The translations under genes and the position numbers were made by a program. Below are positions 28,599-38,246 of a DNA stretch of 64,000 bases, in pieces. The notes under the pieces were generated by a model that saw nothing but the letters and a program-made list of their open reading frames with translations, did no database searches and was not told where the DNA came from. This DNA is from Thalassobium sp. R2A62 (GTDB lineage: Bacteria > Pseudomonadota > Alphaproteobacteria > Rhodobacterales > Rhodobacteraceae). The stretch lies in NCBI RefSeq assembly GCF_000161835.1, contig NZ_GG697169.2, positions 124,001 through 188,000 on the forward strand, written 5' to 3'. Every line of letters begins with the position of its first letter. Position 1 is the stretch's first letter.

Positions 28599-29804
28599 TT
28601 ATTCCGCGGGTTTCGTATCGCCAGCAGCGTCTTGGTTCTTTTTACCGAACCGTTTGCTGAGACGTTTGCCAAGCTCAACCAGACCACCAGGAAGGAAGAT
28701 GATCACAGCCATGAACATCAGACCCAGCGTGAGGTGCCAGCCTTTACCAATGAACGGATAGATGATCGCCACGATAAAGTTTTCCAGACCGTCTGGCAGG
28801 AAGGCGAACCATTCGTGCAACAGCGACGAGTTGATCTTGGAGAAGATGTTCTCGAAGTACTTGATGAGACCTGCGCCCAGAACCGGACCGATCAAGGTGC
28901 CGATACCGCCAAGGATCGTCATGAGTACGACCTCGCCTGATGCAGTCCACTGCATCCGTTCTGCGCCAACCTGTGGGTCCATTGCTGCCATCAGGCCGCC
29001 AGCCAGACCCGCATACATCCCAGAGATGACAAAGCATGTCAGCATGTAGGGGCGTGTGTTAAGGCCAGTATAGCTCATCCGGTGTTGGTTTGATTTCACA
29101 GCCTTGAGCATCAAGCCAAAGGGGGAGCGGAAGATCCGGATCGCGATATAGAATGCAACCAGCATCATGACGCCGCACAGGTAGTAGCCCCAGTTGAACG
29201 TCCATTCCCAGCCACCAACAGGCACCTTAAAGCTGGACGACATCTCGATGCCAAAGAGCGATGGTTTCGGAATGTTACCATCCACCGACGAGCCACCACC
29301 CAAAAACTCGGGGAAGATCCGGGGGTCGTTTAGGTTTGTTTGCAGACCGGTCTCACCACCTGTGATCGGTGTCAGAACCGAAGCCGCCAGTGCAAAGGCC
29401 ATCTGCGCAAAGGCCAAGGTCAGGATCGAAAAGTAGATCCCCGAGCGGCGCAGCGAAATCCAACCAATGGCCAGCGCGATAACACCGGCAACAACTGTCG
29501 ACAGGATGATCGCTGGGATCACGTTGATCGACAAGAGTTTCATCATCCACATGCCAGCATAGCTGCCTGCGCCCAAGAAGGCGGCGTGACCAAACGAGAG
29601 GTAGCCGGTGAGACCGAAGAGGATGTTGAAGCCGATGGCAAAGATACCAAAGATAACAAATCGCTGCATCAGGTCAGGATAGCCCGCGTTGAACTGGGCC
29701 ATTGCCGAGTCTTCCGGGAAGGGGTTCAGGATGATGGGCGCAAGTGCGACCATCACTGCGACGATCAGCAAAAGCCGTGCGTCTTTTTTGTCTAGTCCGA
29801 ACAT
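28599..29804 (-). CDS. livM: branched-chain amino acid-type ABC transporter permease (LivM-like)
   Basis: A 401-residue membrane permease with about ten hydrophobic segments, including [20 protein letters not shown] near residue 70, a LivM hallmark, and [15 protein letters not shown] near residue 300. A Lys-rich C-terminal tail faces the cytoplasm. The gene follows livH by 4 bp. It contains an unusually long loop (about 150-200, [20 protein letters not shown] and following), seen in urea/amide- and carboxylate-type relatives, but substrate cannot be read from it. Confidence 0.9.
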   Translation of the reverse strand: MFGLDKKDARLLLIVAVMVALAPIILNPFPEDSAMAQFNAGYPDLMQRFVIFGIFAIGFNILFGLTGYLSFGHAAFLGAGSYAGMWMMKLLSINVIPAIILSTVVAGVIALAIGWISLRRSGIYFSILTLAFAQMAFALAASVLTPITGGETGLQTNLNDPRIFPEFLGGGSSVDGNIPKPSLFGIEMSSSFKVPVGGWEWTFNWGYYLCGVMMLVAFYIAIRIFRSPFGLMLKAVKSNQHRMSYTGLNTRPYMLTCFVISGMYAGLAGGLMAAMDPQVGAERMQWTASGEVVLMTILGGIGTLIGPVLGAGLIKYFENIFSKINSSLLHEWFAFLPDGLENFIVAIIYPFIGKGWHLTLGLMFMAVIIFLPGGLVELGKRLSKRFGKKNQDAAGDTKPAE

Positions 29805-29808
29805 TGGC

Positions 29809-30840
29809 TTAGTCCTCCATCACGCCTTTGCGACCCATCAGGCCACGAGGGCGGGTCAACAAGATGATGATTGCTGCAAGATAAATAACGACTTGGTTGA
29901 TGCCGGGCAGGAATTCGATGACTTCGCGCATCGAGGCAAAGCTTTCGAGAATACCCAGAACAAATCCGGCGAGTACCGCGCCAGGCAAAGAGCCCATGCC
30001 GCCCACAACAACCACAACAAAGGAGATCACGAGGAAATCCATACCCATGTGATAGTTGGGCGAGTTGATCGGCGTATACATAACGCCCGCCAGACCTGCG
30101 ACGGCAGCGGCGATACCAAACATGATGGTAAAGCGGCGGTCGATGTTGATGCCCAAGAGGCCAACAGTTTCACGGTCAGCCATACCGGCACGTACAACCA
30201 TGCCGAATGTGGTAAAGCGCAGGAATGCAAACACGGCACCGATCAGGATCATCGCAAAGCAGAAGTAAACGATGCGCCAGTAGGGGTAGATGATCGCGCC
30301 CGCTTTGGCTCCAAAGGCCGCACCAAAGTCGAATGACCCAGTAAAGGCTTCGGGTGCAGGGGCAGGGATCTGGTTTGCGCCAAAGTAGTATTTGATGATC
30401 TCTTGCAAAACGATCGCCAAGCCAAAGGTCACGAGGATCTGATCCGCGTGGGGGCGATTGTAGAAATGCTTGATCAAGCCACGTTCCATGATGACACCGA
30501 TGGAAATCATGATCGGAATGGCAAAGATGATCGAGAGCGGAACCGCCCAATCAATGATCGCAGCACCGGTCGCTTCCCCGAACCAGTCATAGAGGTAGGG
30601 TATTTCAACTTTGAGCGGGTTGCCCAAAAAGTCGGTGCGCGTCTCGTCGATGACGGTGCGGCTGATGCCCAACAAACGTGAGAGTGTGACGGTGCAAAAT
30701 GCACCCAGCATGAACAGTGCACCATGTGCAAAGTTGACAACGCCCAGCGTGCCAAAAATCAAGGTAAGTCCCAACGCGATCAAGGCATAGGCGCTGCCTT
30801 TATCAAGTCCGTTCAGGATTTGCAGGATGATCTGGTCCAT
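29809..30840 (-). CDS. livH: branched-chain amino acid-type ABC transporter permease (LivH-like)
   Basis: A 343-residue permease from ATG 30840 ([19 protein letters not shown]). LivH hallmarks: [17 protein letters not shown] near residue 40 and [17 protein letters not shown] near 280. It carries a longer periplasmic insert than typical LivH (about 60-95). It begins 98 bp after the binding-protein stop, a gap holding a strong stem-loop that probably lowers expression of the downstream genes relative to the binding protein. Confidence 0.9.
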   Translation of the reverse strand: MDQIILQILNGLDKGSAYALIALGLTLIFGTLGVVNFAHGALFMLGAFCTVTLSRLLGISRTVIDETRTDFLGNPLKVEIPYLYDWFGEATGAAIIDWAVPLSIIFAIPIMISIGVIMERGLIKHFYNRPHADQILVTFGLAIVLQEIIKYYFGANQIPAPAPEAFTGSFDFGAAFGAKAGAIIYPYWRIVYFCFAMILIGAVFAFLRFTTFGMVVRAGMADRETVGLLGINIDRRFTIMFGIAAAVAGLAGVMYTPINSPNYHMGMDFLVISFVVVVVGGMGSLPGAVLAGFVLGILESFASMREVIEFLPGINQVVIYLAAIIILLTRPRGLMGRKGVMED

Positions 30841-30891
30841 TGCGGTCCCCACGATCGAAAGGTTGAATTTTTAGGTGTGATGCCACAATGG

Positions 30892-30925
30892 CCTTGCCCC
30901 CAACGCACACGGCGAGGGGGCAAGG
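30892..30925 (-). promoter_or_regulatory. intercistronic stem-loop after the binding-protein gene
   Basis: CCTTGCCCCC and GGGGGCAAGG form a perfect 10-bp stem with a 14-base loop, 14 bp after the binding-protein stop codon. No T run follows on the minus strand. Such hairpins commonly stabilise the upstream message and give the binding protein higher expression than its permeases. Confidence 0.65.
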
Positions 30926-30938
30926 GTCGTGGAGTAGC

Positions 30939-32306
30939 TTATGCGCCTGGGTTACAGGAGCCCAACTCGCCGCCGAAGATTGCAGGGTCATAAGAAACCT
31001 GCTCGGTTGGCGTTACGTCTACGATTTCGAGAAGGTCGAATTCGTTGTCTGGGTTCTCTTTACCCTTCACAACCAGAACGTCCTTGAAGCACTGGTGGTC
31101 CGCACCACGGTACATAGTTGGGCCATTGCCCAGACCGTCGAACGAATAGTCCTCAAGAGCTTCGGCAATCGCACATGGGTTGAACGAGCCCGCACGCTGT
31201 GCAGCATCTGCATAAAGCAGTGTCTGACAGTATACTGTGTGAGCAGCCTGGCTTGGTGGGAAGCCGTACTTTTCGCCGAACGATTTAACAAAGGCGTTTG
31301 TACCTGCGTATTTCGCGCCAGCAACGTTCTCGAGCGACCAGTGCCAGTTTGTGGAACCAAAGATACCGGCAACGTTCTCACCAGCACCCTTCGCCATCAG
31401 GCGCGAGTACAGTGGAACAACGATTTCAAAGTTCTTGCCGTTGGCTTCCGCAGCGCGCAGACCAAACTGAACAGCCGAAGTCAGCGAGTTCACCATGTTG
31501 CCGCCGTAGTGGTTCAGAACCAGCACGTCAGCGCCAGAGTTCAGAACTGGTGCAACGTAGGACGAGAAGTCAGTCTGTGCGAGAGGTGTCTTAACAGCTG
31601 CAACAGTTTCCCAGCCCATGGCTTCTGTCGACGTACGAACAGCCTCTTCCGTAGTGTAACCCCAGTTGTAGTCAGCTGTCAGGTGATAGGCTTTACGGTC
31701 GTTACCATAACGGTCGGCAAGGATCGGAGCCAAAGCAGCACCAGACATGTAAGAGTTAAAGAAATGACGGAAACCGTTGGCCTTCTTGTCCTTACCTGTT
31801 GTGTCGTTCGAGTGGGTCAGACCCGCCATGAAGATGATGCCTGCTTCTTGGCAAAGAGCCTGAACAGCAACAGCAACACCCGAGGACGAACCACCGGTGA
31901 TCATGACAGCGCCGTCTTTTTCGATCATCGAACGTGCCGATGCGCGGGCTGCGTCTGGTTTTGTCTGTGTATCGCCTGTGACGAACTCGACTTTCTTGCC
32001 CAGGATACCTGTGCCGTCGAGAACTTTGGACGAGAACGTCTGCATCATGCCGCCGTCGCCGCCACCGTTCAGGTGCTCAACAGCCAGCTGGTATGCGCGA
32101 AGCTCGTCCGCACCCTCGTCCGCGTATGGACCAGTCTGTGGAACGTTAAAGCCCAGAGTGACAGTGTCGCCCTGTGGTGCGTTAGTGTAACCAGCGTGAG
32201 CCGCAGCCCATACATTGCCGGTGAACAACGTCGGTGTCGCAAGACCTGCACCGGCAACTGCGCCAGTTTTGATGAGGCCACGACGGGTCAGTTTCGAATT
32301 GGACAT
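30939..32306 (-). CDS. ABC transporter substrate-binding protein, Tat-type signal
   Basis: A 455-residue periplasmic binding protein of the LivJ/amide-binding type. From ATG 32306, preceded by GGGAGGA, the N-terminus MSNSKLTRRGLIKTGAVAG has the twin-arginine pattern and a hydrophobic stretch, so Tat export is likely. The mature part starts near GDTVTLGFNVPQTGPYADEG. First gene of the five-gene transporter operon, divergent from the XRE/short-chain acyl-CoA regulator. Co-location with acs and a CbrA/CrbS-like kinase suggests a short-chain carboxylate or an amide as ligand; this is inference. Confidence 0.88.
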   Translation of the reverse strand: MSNSKLTRRGLIKTGAVAGAGLATPTLFTGNVWAAAHAGYTNAPQGDTVTLGFNVPQTGPYADEGADELRAYQLAVEHLNGGGDGGMMQTFSSKVLDGTGILGKKVEFVTGDTQTKPDAARASARSMIEKDGAVMITGGSSSGVAVAVQALCQEAGIIFMAGLTHSNDTTGKDKKANGFRHFFNSYMSGAALAPILADRYGNDRKAYHLTADYNWGYTTEEAVRTSTEAMGWETVAAVKTPLAQTDFSSYVAPVLNSGADVLVLNHYGGNMVNSLTSAVQFGLRAAEANGKNFEIVVPLYSRLMAKGAGENVAGIFGSTNWHWSLENVAGAKYAGTNAFVKSFGEKYGFPPSQAAHTVYCQTLLYADAAQRAGSFNPCAIAEALEDYSFDGLGNGPTMYRGADHQCFKDVLVVKGKENPDNEFDLLEIVDVTPTEQVSYDPAIFGGELGSCNPGA

Positions 32307-32526
32307 AAAATCCTCCCGTTTGTGTTTTGCACGGGATTTGCCTCCTCGCATCCCCCATGCGCGCTTGACAGCGTGTACGCAGTATTGGGGAGGCGGCGAA
32401 AACCTTTCAACAAATGCTTTGGATTGTTGGGTTTTTATGTAAATCCTTACACAATACGATTGCATACTTTGTAAATTTTTTTTCAATGCAGTGCAGAAAG
32501 CCGCTGAAAAGGTTAAGGAATTCCAC

Positions 32527-33780
32527 ATGCCAGCTTCGCGCTTGACGGGTTCAAGGATCCGGGAACAACGTCTGATTAATGGGGTGCGGCAGGCCGACTT
32601 GGCCCGCGCAGCGGGAATTTCGGCTTCCTACCTCAATCTGATTGAACACAACCGCCGCAGAATCGGGGGCAAGCTGTTGGCGAACCTCGCTCGCGAGCTG
32701 GGTGTGGAAACGTCGGGGTTGGCTGAGGGTGCCGAGACCGTTTTGCTCGACCAGCTTAGTACGGCAGCGGCGACTGCGCGGCAGGCCGAGGTTGAGTTGG
32801 CGCGTACGGATGAGTTTGCCGGACGTTTTCGCGGCTGGGCCGGTTTGGTCGTCGAGCAGCATGATCGGATCACCGAACTCGAGGCGAGGATAGCAGCACT
32901 TAGTGATCGGATGACCCATGATCCATTGTTGGCGCGATCTCTGCACGATGTGATTTCGTCAGTGACTTCGATCAGGTCAACGTCATCCATTCTGGTCAAT
33001 GGCGAGGATTTGGACAGCGATTGGCAACGGCGGTTCCATTCTAACCTCTACGACGATTCCGTACGTTTGGCCGAAAGCAGTCAGTCGTTGGTCGATTATC
33101 TAGAGCAAAGCCAAGACGCAGGTGGGGCAGCGATCACGCCTCTTGAAGACCTTGAGGCCTACTTGGAAGAGGTTGGGTTTGCATTTCCGATCCTAGAACA
33201 GGGTGGTGTTGTCGCGGACGTGATGGCCGAACCGGGTGTTCCGCAATCCGAAGCTGTGCGTGTGATGTTGGTCACCTATCTGGCGCGGTATAAACAGGAC
33301 GCCCGTGCGTTGCCGTTGTCGGAACTTCGAACAGACGAGTCGCCGGGTGTCACCGCGGCGCGGCTAAATCTGCCATTTGCTTTGGTCCTGCGGCGTCGAG
33401 CCGCCGCTGGCGGCACCGTGGGGATGGTACGGTGTGATGGGTCTGGTGCGCTGACCTTGCACAAACAGATTGCAGGCTTTGCGATGCCGCGACTTGGTGC
33501 AGCCTGCGCCCTTTGGCCGATTTTTGAAGCCTTGAGCCGTCCGATGGTGCCTGTGCGCAAGACTGTAGATGTGCCAGGAACCACTCGTCAGCAATTTGTG
33601 TGCCATGCCATCGCCGAGCCAAAGTTTACCGGTGATTTCGATGCCCCCCAAGTGCTGGAGGCCGTTATGCTGATTGAGCCGGCACAAGAAGATGCAAATG
33701 CCACGCCCATTGGAACAAGTTGCCGGATTTGTCCCCGCGAGCCATGCCCTGCGCGGCGCGAGACGTCGATCCTGCGCTAA
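32527..33780 (+). CDS. XRE-family regulator with short-chain acyl-CoA sensor domain
   Basis: A 417-residue regulator. The N-terminal helix-turn-helix (IREQRLINGVRQADLARAAGISASYLNLIEHNRRR) is followed by a coiled helical middle and a C-terminal domain ending in CRICPREPCPAR, the Cys-rich finger of the ScfR/RamB/PrpC-type family that senses short-chain acyl-CoA. It is about 50 residues shorter than usual for the family. The ATG at 32527 is preceded by AAGGAATTCC. It is divergent from the ABC transporter operon, with a 220-bp shared control region rich in T and A, and most likely controls it. Confidence 0.85.
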   Translation: MPASRLTGSRIREQRLINGVRQADLARAAGISASYLNLIEHNRRRIGGKLLANLARELGVETSGLAEGAETVLLDQLSTAAATARQAEVELARTDEFAGRFRGWAGLVVEQHDRITELEARIAALSDRMTHDPLLARSLHDVISSVTSIRSTSSILVNGEDLDSDWQRRFHSNLYDDSVRLAESSQSLVDYLEQSQDAGGAAITPLEDLEAYLEEVGFAFPILEQGGVVADVMAEPGVPQSEAVRVMLVTYLARYKQDARALPLSELRTDESPGVTAARLNLPFALVLRRRAAAGGTVGMVRCDGSGALTLHKQIAGFAMPRLGAACALWPIFEALSRPMVPVRKTVDVPGTTRQQFVCHAIAEPKFTGDFDAPQVLEAVMLIEPAQEDANATPIGTSCRICPREPCPARRETSILR

Positions 33781-33850
33781 TTTGACATGAGGGGTTTTGA
33801 CAGAGGTGGTCTTTGCGGCAATAGTTAGCGCTGCACGAGGGGGAACGAAT

Positions 33851-34219
33851 ATGGGCCGCAGGGTTCTATTAATTGAGGACGAGCCGAACATCATCGAGGC
33901 GATCAGTTTCATTCTGAGCCGCGATGGTTGGACGGTGCACACACATTCAGACGGGGAAACTGCCGCTGCACGCGTGCGCAAGGACATGCCCGAAGTTCTG
34001 ATCCTTGATGTCATGCTCCCCGGACGCAGTGGGTTCGATATTTTGCGAGAGCTGCGCGAGGATAAGGTGACAAACGCGCTGCCTATCATGATGTTGACGG
34101 CACGTGGTCAAACCAAGGACCGCGAATTGGCGGAAAAATTGGGTGTCACCGCCTTTATGACCAAACCGTTTTCCAACAAGGATGTGTTGAGCAAAGTGCG
34201 CGCGCTGGCTGACGCATGA
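33851..34219 (+). CDS. single-domain response regulator (CheY-like)
   Basis: A 122-residue receiver domain and nothing else. Phosphorylation site Asp53 (LILDVMLPG), acidic pocket E9-D10-E11 (LLIEDEP), Thr83 and Lys105 (MTKPF) are all in place. It overlaps the next gene by ATGA. With no output domain it would act through protein contacts, and the kinase two genes downstream is its natural partner. Confidence 0.9.
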   Translation: MGRRVLLIEDEPNIIEAISFILSRDGWTVHTHSDGETAAARVRKDMPEVLILDVMLPGRSGFDILRELREDKVTNALPIMMLTARGQTKDRELAEKLGVTAFMTKPFSNKDVLSKVRALADA

Positions 34220-34497
34220 ATTCTCGCACGCCCCCAGAACAACGACCCGCAGTCTTTCTGGAACGCACGTCCTATCGACGGCGCAGGCTCAGAGATGTTG
34301 GGCGGCTGTTGCCGTTTATCGGGGCATTGTTGTTTCTCGTTCCGCTGCTATGGAACGCAGGTGGTGAGACGCGCACGGCTATGGCGATGGTCTATCTCTT
34401 TGGCGCATGGGCCGTTTTGATCGCGTTGGCTGCAATCTTGTCGCGTCCGTTGAAGACCCGCGATGATGTGGCTCAGCAATCCAACGGACCGGACTAA
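34216..34497 (+). CDS. small membrane protein of unknown function
   Basis: A 93-residue protein with an Arg-rich N-terminal segment (SYRRRRLRDVGR) and two hydrophobic helices (about 33-48 and 58-76). Nothing else is recognisable. It is wedged between the receiver gene (4-bp overlap) and the kinase gene, whose ATG follows its stop directly, so it is translated with them. Its place resembles that of the small DUF485-like proteins that accompany solute symporters, but the sequence is not clearly one. Confidence 0.7.
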   Translation: MNSRTPPEQRPAVFLERTSYRRRRLRDVGRLLPFIGALLFLVPLLWNAGGETRTAMAMVYLFGAWAVLIALAAILSRPLKTRDDVAQQSNGPD

Positions 34498-37176
34498 ATG
34501 CTGAGCTTTAACATCCTGATCACAGTCGCACTTGGGTATGTTGTGCTGCTGTTCGGGGTTGCGTTTTACGCAGAGCGCCGCGCGGCCCAAGGGCACACGG
34601 GATGGCTGCGATCGTCCTTGATTTATACCTTGTCGCTGTCCGTCTATTGTACCGCTTGGACGTTCTATGGTGCGGTTGGTTATGCTGCGCGTTCGGGGCT
34701 CGAGTTCTTGACGATCTATCTGGGGCCAACGTTGGTCATGATAGGCTGGTGGTTGATCCTGCGCAAATTGGTTCGGATCGGGCGCAGTCAACGGATCACA
34801 TCAATCGCTGACTTGATCTCATCGCGGTTTGGTAAGTCGAACACGCTGGGTGTCATTGTCACTGTGTTGGCAGTGATCGGCACAACGCCCTACATCGCGC
34901 TGCAGCTACAGTCGGTCACCCTTAGTTTTTCCGTCTTCGCAGGTGACAGCGGCCCGTGGACGGCCCAAGATTTGAGTGGAACGGCGCTTTGGGTGGCTGT
35001 GGGATTGGCTGCTTTTACCGTGCTATTTGGCACGCGGACGCTGGATAGTAATGAACGCCACCATGGCGTTGTCATGGCCATCGCGGTCGAGGCGATTGTC
35101 AAACTCTTCGCTCTGGTCGCTGTTGGTGTTTTTGTCGTTTGGGGGATCGCGTCGGGGCCGACTGATATCTTAGCGCGGATCGATGCGTCGCCTATCGCCG
35201 AATGGCAGGTCAATGGCGGCCGGTGGGTTGGTTTGACGTTCCTGTCTGCCGCGGCCTTCTTGTGTTTGCCTCGGATGTTTCAGGTTTTGGTCGTGGAGAA
35301 CGCCGACGAACAACACGTGGCCACTGCGGGTTGGGCGTTTCCTTTGTATCTCGCTGTGATGAGCCTCTTTGTCATTCCGATTGCCGTCGTAGGGCTTGAT
35401 TTGATGCCCGCGGGGTCGAACCCTGATTTGTTTGTCTTGACACTGCCCTTGTCGCAAGGGGCCAATGGCCTCGCGACCCTGTCATTTCTAGGTGGCTTTT
35501 CGTCCGCCACGTCGATGGTGATTGTCGCGGCCTTGGCGCTGGCGACGATGGTATCCAACCACGTTGTCATGCCGTTGTGGTTGGGATTGCGCCCACAAGG
35601 TGCGACGGTGTCTGGCGACGTTCGCCGCGTGGTCATCTTGGCGCGGCGTATTTCGATCGCGGCGGTTCTGGCGTTGGGATGGTTGTACTATCGGATGTCT
35701 GGTGGCGGCACGGCTCTGGCTGCAATTGGTTTGATCTCGTTTTGTGGTGTTGCGCAGGTCCTGCCAGCTCTTTTGGGCGGGATATTCTGGCGGGGCGCGA
35801 CACGTTTTGGCGCCGCAGGTGGATTGCTGACCGGCTTTGCTGTTTGGGCCTACGCATTGTTTTTGCCCAGCTTTGGCGCAGGCGGCGTTATGTCCGAGGC
35901 GCTATTGGCCCAAGGTCCCTTTGGAATTGGCTGGCTACGGCCGCAGGCATTGTTTGGGATCGAAGGGTTAGACCCCGTCGTACATGCGGTTTTGTGGTCT
36001 ATGTTGCTGAACACCAGCGTGTTTTGTGTCGGATCAGTCCTTAGTTTTCCATCGCCTGTCGAGAGATTGCAGGGCGCGCAGATCGTCAATGTTTTTGAGC
36101 ATTCCAGCGGTCCGCGTGGGTGGAGCCGCGGGACACCTGCCGCCGAAGATTTGTTGGTGATGGTGCAACGTATTCTAGGTTCACGACAGGCCCAAACGGT
36201 GTTCGAACAAGAGGCAAACCGACAAGAGTTGTCGGGTTATCTACCTGAAATTACTCCAGATTTTCTAGAGCGGCTTGAACGAGAATTGGCCGGTTCTGTG
36301 GGGGCCGCGACGGCCCACGCGATGATCAGCCAGATACTAGGTGGCGCGGCGGTATCAGTTGAAGACCTGATTGCTGTGGCCGATGAAACGGCGCAAATGA
36401 TGGAATATTCCAGTCGGCTCGAAGCGCAGTCTGTTGAACTCACTCGGACGGCGCGACAGCTGCGCGATGCCAATGACAAGCTGACTGCGCTATCGATTCA
36501 AAAGGATGGGTTTCTGAGCCAGATTTCTCATGAATTGCGGACACCAATGACGTCGATCCGTTCGTTCTCGGAACTGCTCCGAGACGATGATGTGAGCGAT
36601 GTAGAGCGTCAGAAATTCGCGGGTATCATGCATGACGAGGCGATCCGCCTGACACGACTGTTGGATGACTTATTAGATCTGAGTGTTTTGGAAAACGGTC
36701 AAGTCCACCTGAATCTACAGGACGGAAACCTGCGCGACATCATTGATCGGGCGTTGGTTGCCAGCAAACAAGATGCATCGCTCAAGGTCGTCCGCGCACC
36801 AGATCATGAACGCGAATTGCTGCACACGGATCTGGACCGTTTGGGGCAGGTGTTCATCAATCTGGTCGCGAATGCGCAGAAATACTGTGATGCGGATCGA
36901 CCGACGCTCGAGATCGCGGTCAGCCGATCGGAGCCGGATGTTTTTGTTGATTTTATTGACAATGGGACTGGCATCCCGCGCAAGCATCAGGCGGTCATCT
37001 TTGAGAAATTCTCGCGGCTTAGCGATCAGGCGGCGGCTGGTGGTGCGGGCCTCGGGCTGGCGATTTGCCGTGAAATTATGGAACGTTTGGGTGGCTCGGT
37101 CACCTATCTACCGGGTAAAGGCGGTGCCGCGTTTCGCGTGGTTCTGCCCCGTGCGCAAGCGCTCGCCGCGCAATGA
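34498..37176 (+). CDS. sodium/solute symporter-domain sensor histidine kinase (CbrA/CrbS-like)
   Basis: An 892-residue membrane kinase. Residues 1 to about 510 form an SSS (SLC5) transporter-like domain with about 13 hydrophobic helices; a STAC-like/linker region follows, then a coiled coil (about 635-670), a HisKA domain with His678 in SHELRTPMTSIRSF, and a HATPase domain with N-box LVANAQKY, G1 DNGTGIP and G2 GGAGLGLAI. No C-terminal receiver is fused; the CheY-like protein upstream probably serves. In known relatives, such kinases control nutrient use, and in Vibrio CrbS controls acs. Here acs and an acyl-CoA-type regulator are neighbours. Confidence 0.9.
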   Translation: MLSFNILITVALGYVVLLFGVAFYAERRAAQGHTGWLRSSLIYTLSLSVYCTAWTFYGAVGYAARSGLEFLTIYLGPTLVMIGWWLILRKLVRIGRSQRITSIADLISSRFGKSNTLGVIVTVLAVIGTTPYIALQLQSVTLSFSVFAGDSGPWTAQDLSGTALWVAVGLAAFTVLFGTRTLDSNERHHGVVMAIAVEAIVKLFALVAVGVFVVWGIASGPTDILARIDASPIAEWQVNGGRWVGLTFLSAAAFLCLPRMFQVLVVENADEQHVATAGWAFPLYLAVMSLFVIPIAVVGLDLMPAGSNPDLFVLTLPLSQGANGLATLSFLGGFSSATSMVIVAALALATMVSNHVVMPLWLGLRPQGATVSGDVRRVVILARRISIAAVLALGWLYYRMSGGGTALAAIGLISFCGVAQVLPALLGGIFWRGATRFGAAGGLLTGFAVWAYALFLPSFGAGGVMSEALLAQGPFGIGWLRPQALFGIEGLDPVVHAVLWSMLLNTSVFCVGSVLSFPSPVERLQGAQIVNVFEHSSGPRGWSRGTPAAEDLLVMVQRILGSRQAQTVFEQEANRQELSGYLPEITPDFLERLERELAGSVGAATAHAMISQILGGAAVSVEDLIAVADETAQMMEYSSRLEAQSVELTRTARQLRDANDKLTALSIQKDGFLSQISHELRTPMTSIRSFSELLRDDDVSDVERQKFAGIMHDEAIRLTRLLDDLLDLSVLENGQVHLNLQDGNLRDIIDRALVASKQDASLKVVRAPDHERELLHTDLDRLGQVFINLVANAQKYCDADRPTLEIAVSRSEPDVFVDFIDNGTGIPRKHQAVIFEKFSRLSDQAAAGGAGLGLAICREIMERLGGSVTYLPGKGGAAFRVVLPRAQALAAQ

Positions 37177-37236
37177 CATCTTAAACGGTTGGTAACCAAC
37201 TAGGGCTAGATTAAGGTATTCCTTGTGAGAGCCCTC

Positions 37237-38217
37237 ATGACTGACACAGAAGCCCTGAACCCGCTGCGCCGCATGCTGCGCCCAGCTGATCCACCAAAAT
37301 CTGGTCCAACAGATATGGACGTTCTGGCCCGTGCGATGCGTCGTGCGGCGGATTTTGTGGTGGGAATGCCCGTTCTGCTAAAGGGGGGCGAGGCAAGCGA
37401 GGTGTCGCTGGTTGAGCTTGCCGAACAGCTTAACGAACAAGATCTGACCATGATGCTGATTGGCCGCGACGGTGCGCGGGCGATCATGACGTGTGACGGG
37501 CCAATGGTTTCGGCCCTGATCGAAATGTCGACAATAGGTCATGTCACAACGGCCAACTCAGCCGCGCGGCGGATGACCCGTACAGATGTGGCGTTGATCA
37601 CTCCGTTTTTGGGCCAAGTGTTGGTCGAGGTGAGCGGCGGTGACGCGGATGTTCCCGTGACAAGTTTGATGTCAGGTTATGATGAAATGACGCGTGTTTT
37701 GGACGTATGCACCGTCGAGCTGATCATGCCGCAAGTGCAGTACCACGTCTATGATCTGTCTCTCGAACTGGGGCAGGGTAGCAAGACAGGGCGCGTCATG
37801 CTGTGCCTGCCAAAGCGCGCGTCGCAAGATGAGAAAATAGCACAAGACACGGCCAAGAATTGGAAGGCCTCTGTCGAGGCGACCGTCTTGGATCTACCCT
37901 CGCAACTCGATGCGGTGCTACATACCGTGTCAATGCCTTTGTCTGAGGTGCGTGCATTCGCAGTTGGCGACATGATCAAAATGGCGGCGAGTTCGCTGAA
38001 GACTGTTCAGGTTCGGGGGCTCGATAGCCAAACGATCACGACGGCTCGTCTAGGACAGGTTCATGGCACGCGTGCCTTGTGCCTGAACGGAGGGCAGGTG
38101 TCTGGCTCGCAGCCATTTACACCAGCTCAGACAAACGAATTGGCCCTGCCAGAAGATATTTTGGAAGAGATCCAAGCGTTAGCGTCTGATGTAGAAATCA
38201 AGGCGGAGAACCGCTAG
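37237..38217 (+). CDS. FliM/FliN-like (SpoA-domain) protein, no flagellar context
   Basis: A 326-residue protein from ATG 37237 (a GTG at 37225 is an alternative). The N-terminal half has alternating helical segments with a FliM-like middle-domain look (DLTMMLIGRDGARAIMTCDGPMVSALIEMSTIG). The C-terminal SpoA domain (about 230-290) reads LHTVSMPLSEVRAFAVGDMIKM, then RLGQVHGTRAL, typical of flagellar switch and type III secretion C-ring proteins. No flagellar gene is nearby; it follows the symporter-domain kinase by 60 bp in the same direction. It may be a repurposed signalling partner of the CheY-like protein (inference). Confidence 0.75.
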   Translation: MTDTEALNPLRRMLRPADPPKSGPTDMDVLARAMRRAADFVVGMPVLLKGGEASEVSLVELAEQLNEQDLTMMLIGRDGARAIMTCDGPMVSALIEMSTIGHVTTANSAARRMTRTDVALITPFLGQVLVEVSGGDADVPVTSLMSGYDEMTRVLDVCTVELIMPQVQYHVYDLSLELGQGSKTGRVMLCLPKRASQDEKIAQDTAKNWKASVEATVLDLPSQLDAVLHTVSMPLSEVRAFAVGDMIKMAASSLKTVQVRGLDSQTITTARLGQVHGTRALCLNGGQVSGSQPFTPAQTNELALPEDILEEIQALASDVEIKAENR

Positions 38218-38246
38218 AAGGCGACTAGGCGCGAAACGATCCGATG

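Noticed and set aside
30888-32474. A 528-codon plus-strand frame opposite the binding-protein gene
   Set aside because: Shadow frame: composition is odd (Cys/Val-rich) and it mirrors the clearly real minus-strand gene.
37177-37236. GTTGGTAACCAAC palindrome before the FliM/FliN-like gene as a CtrA site or terminator
   Set aside because: Neither a T run nor a convincing CtrA pattern; too short to support.
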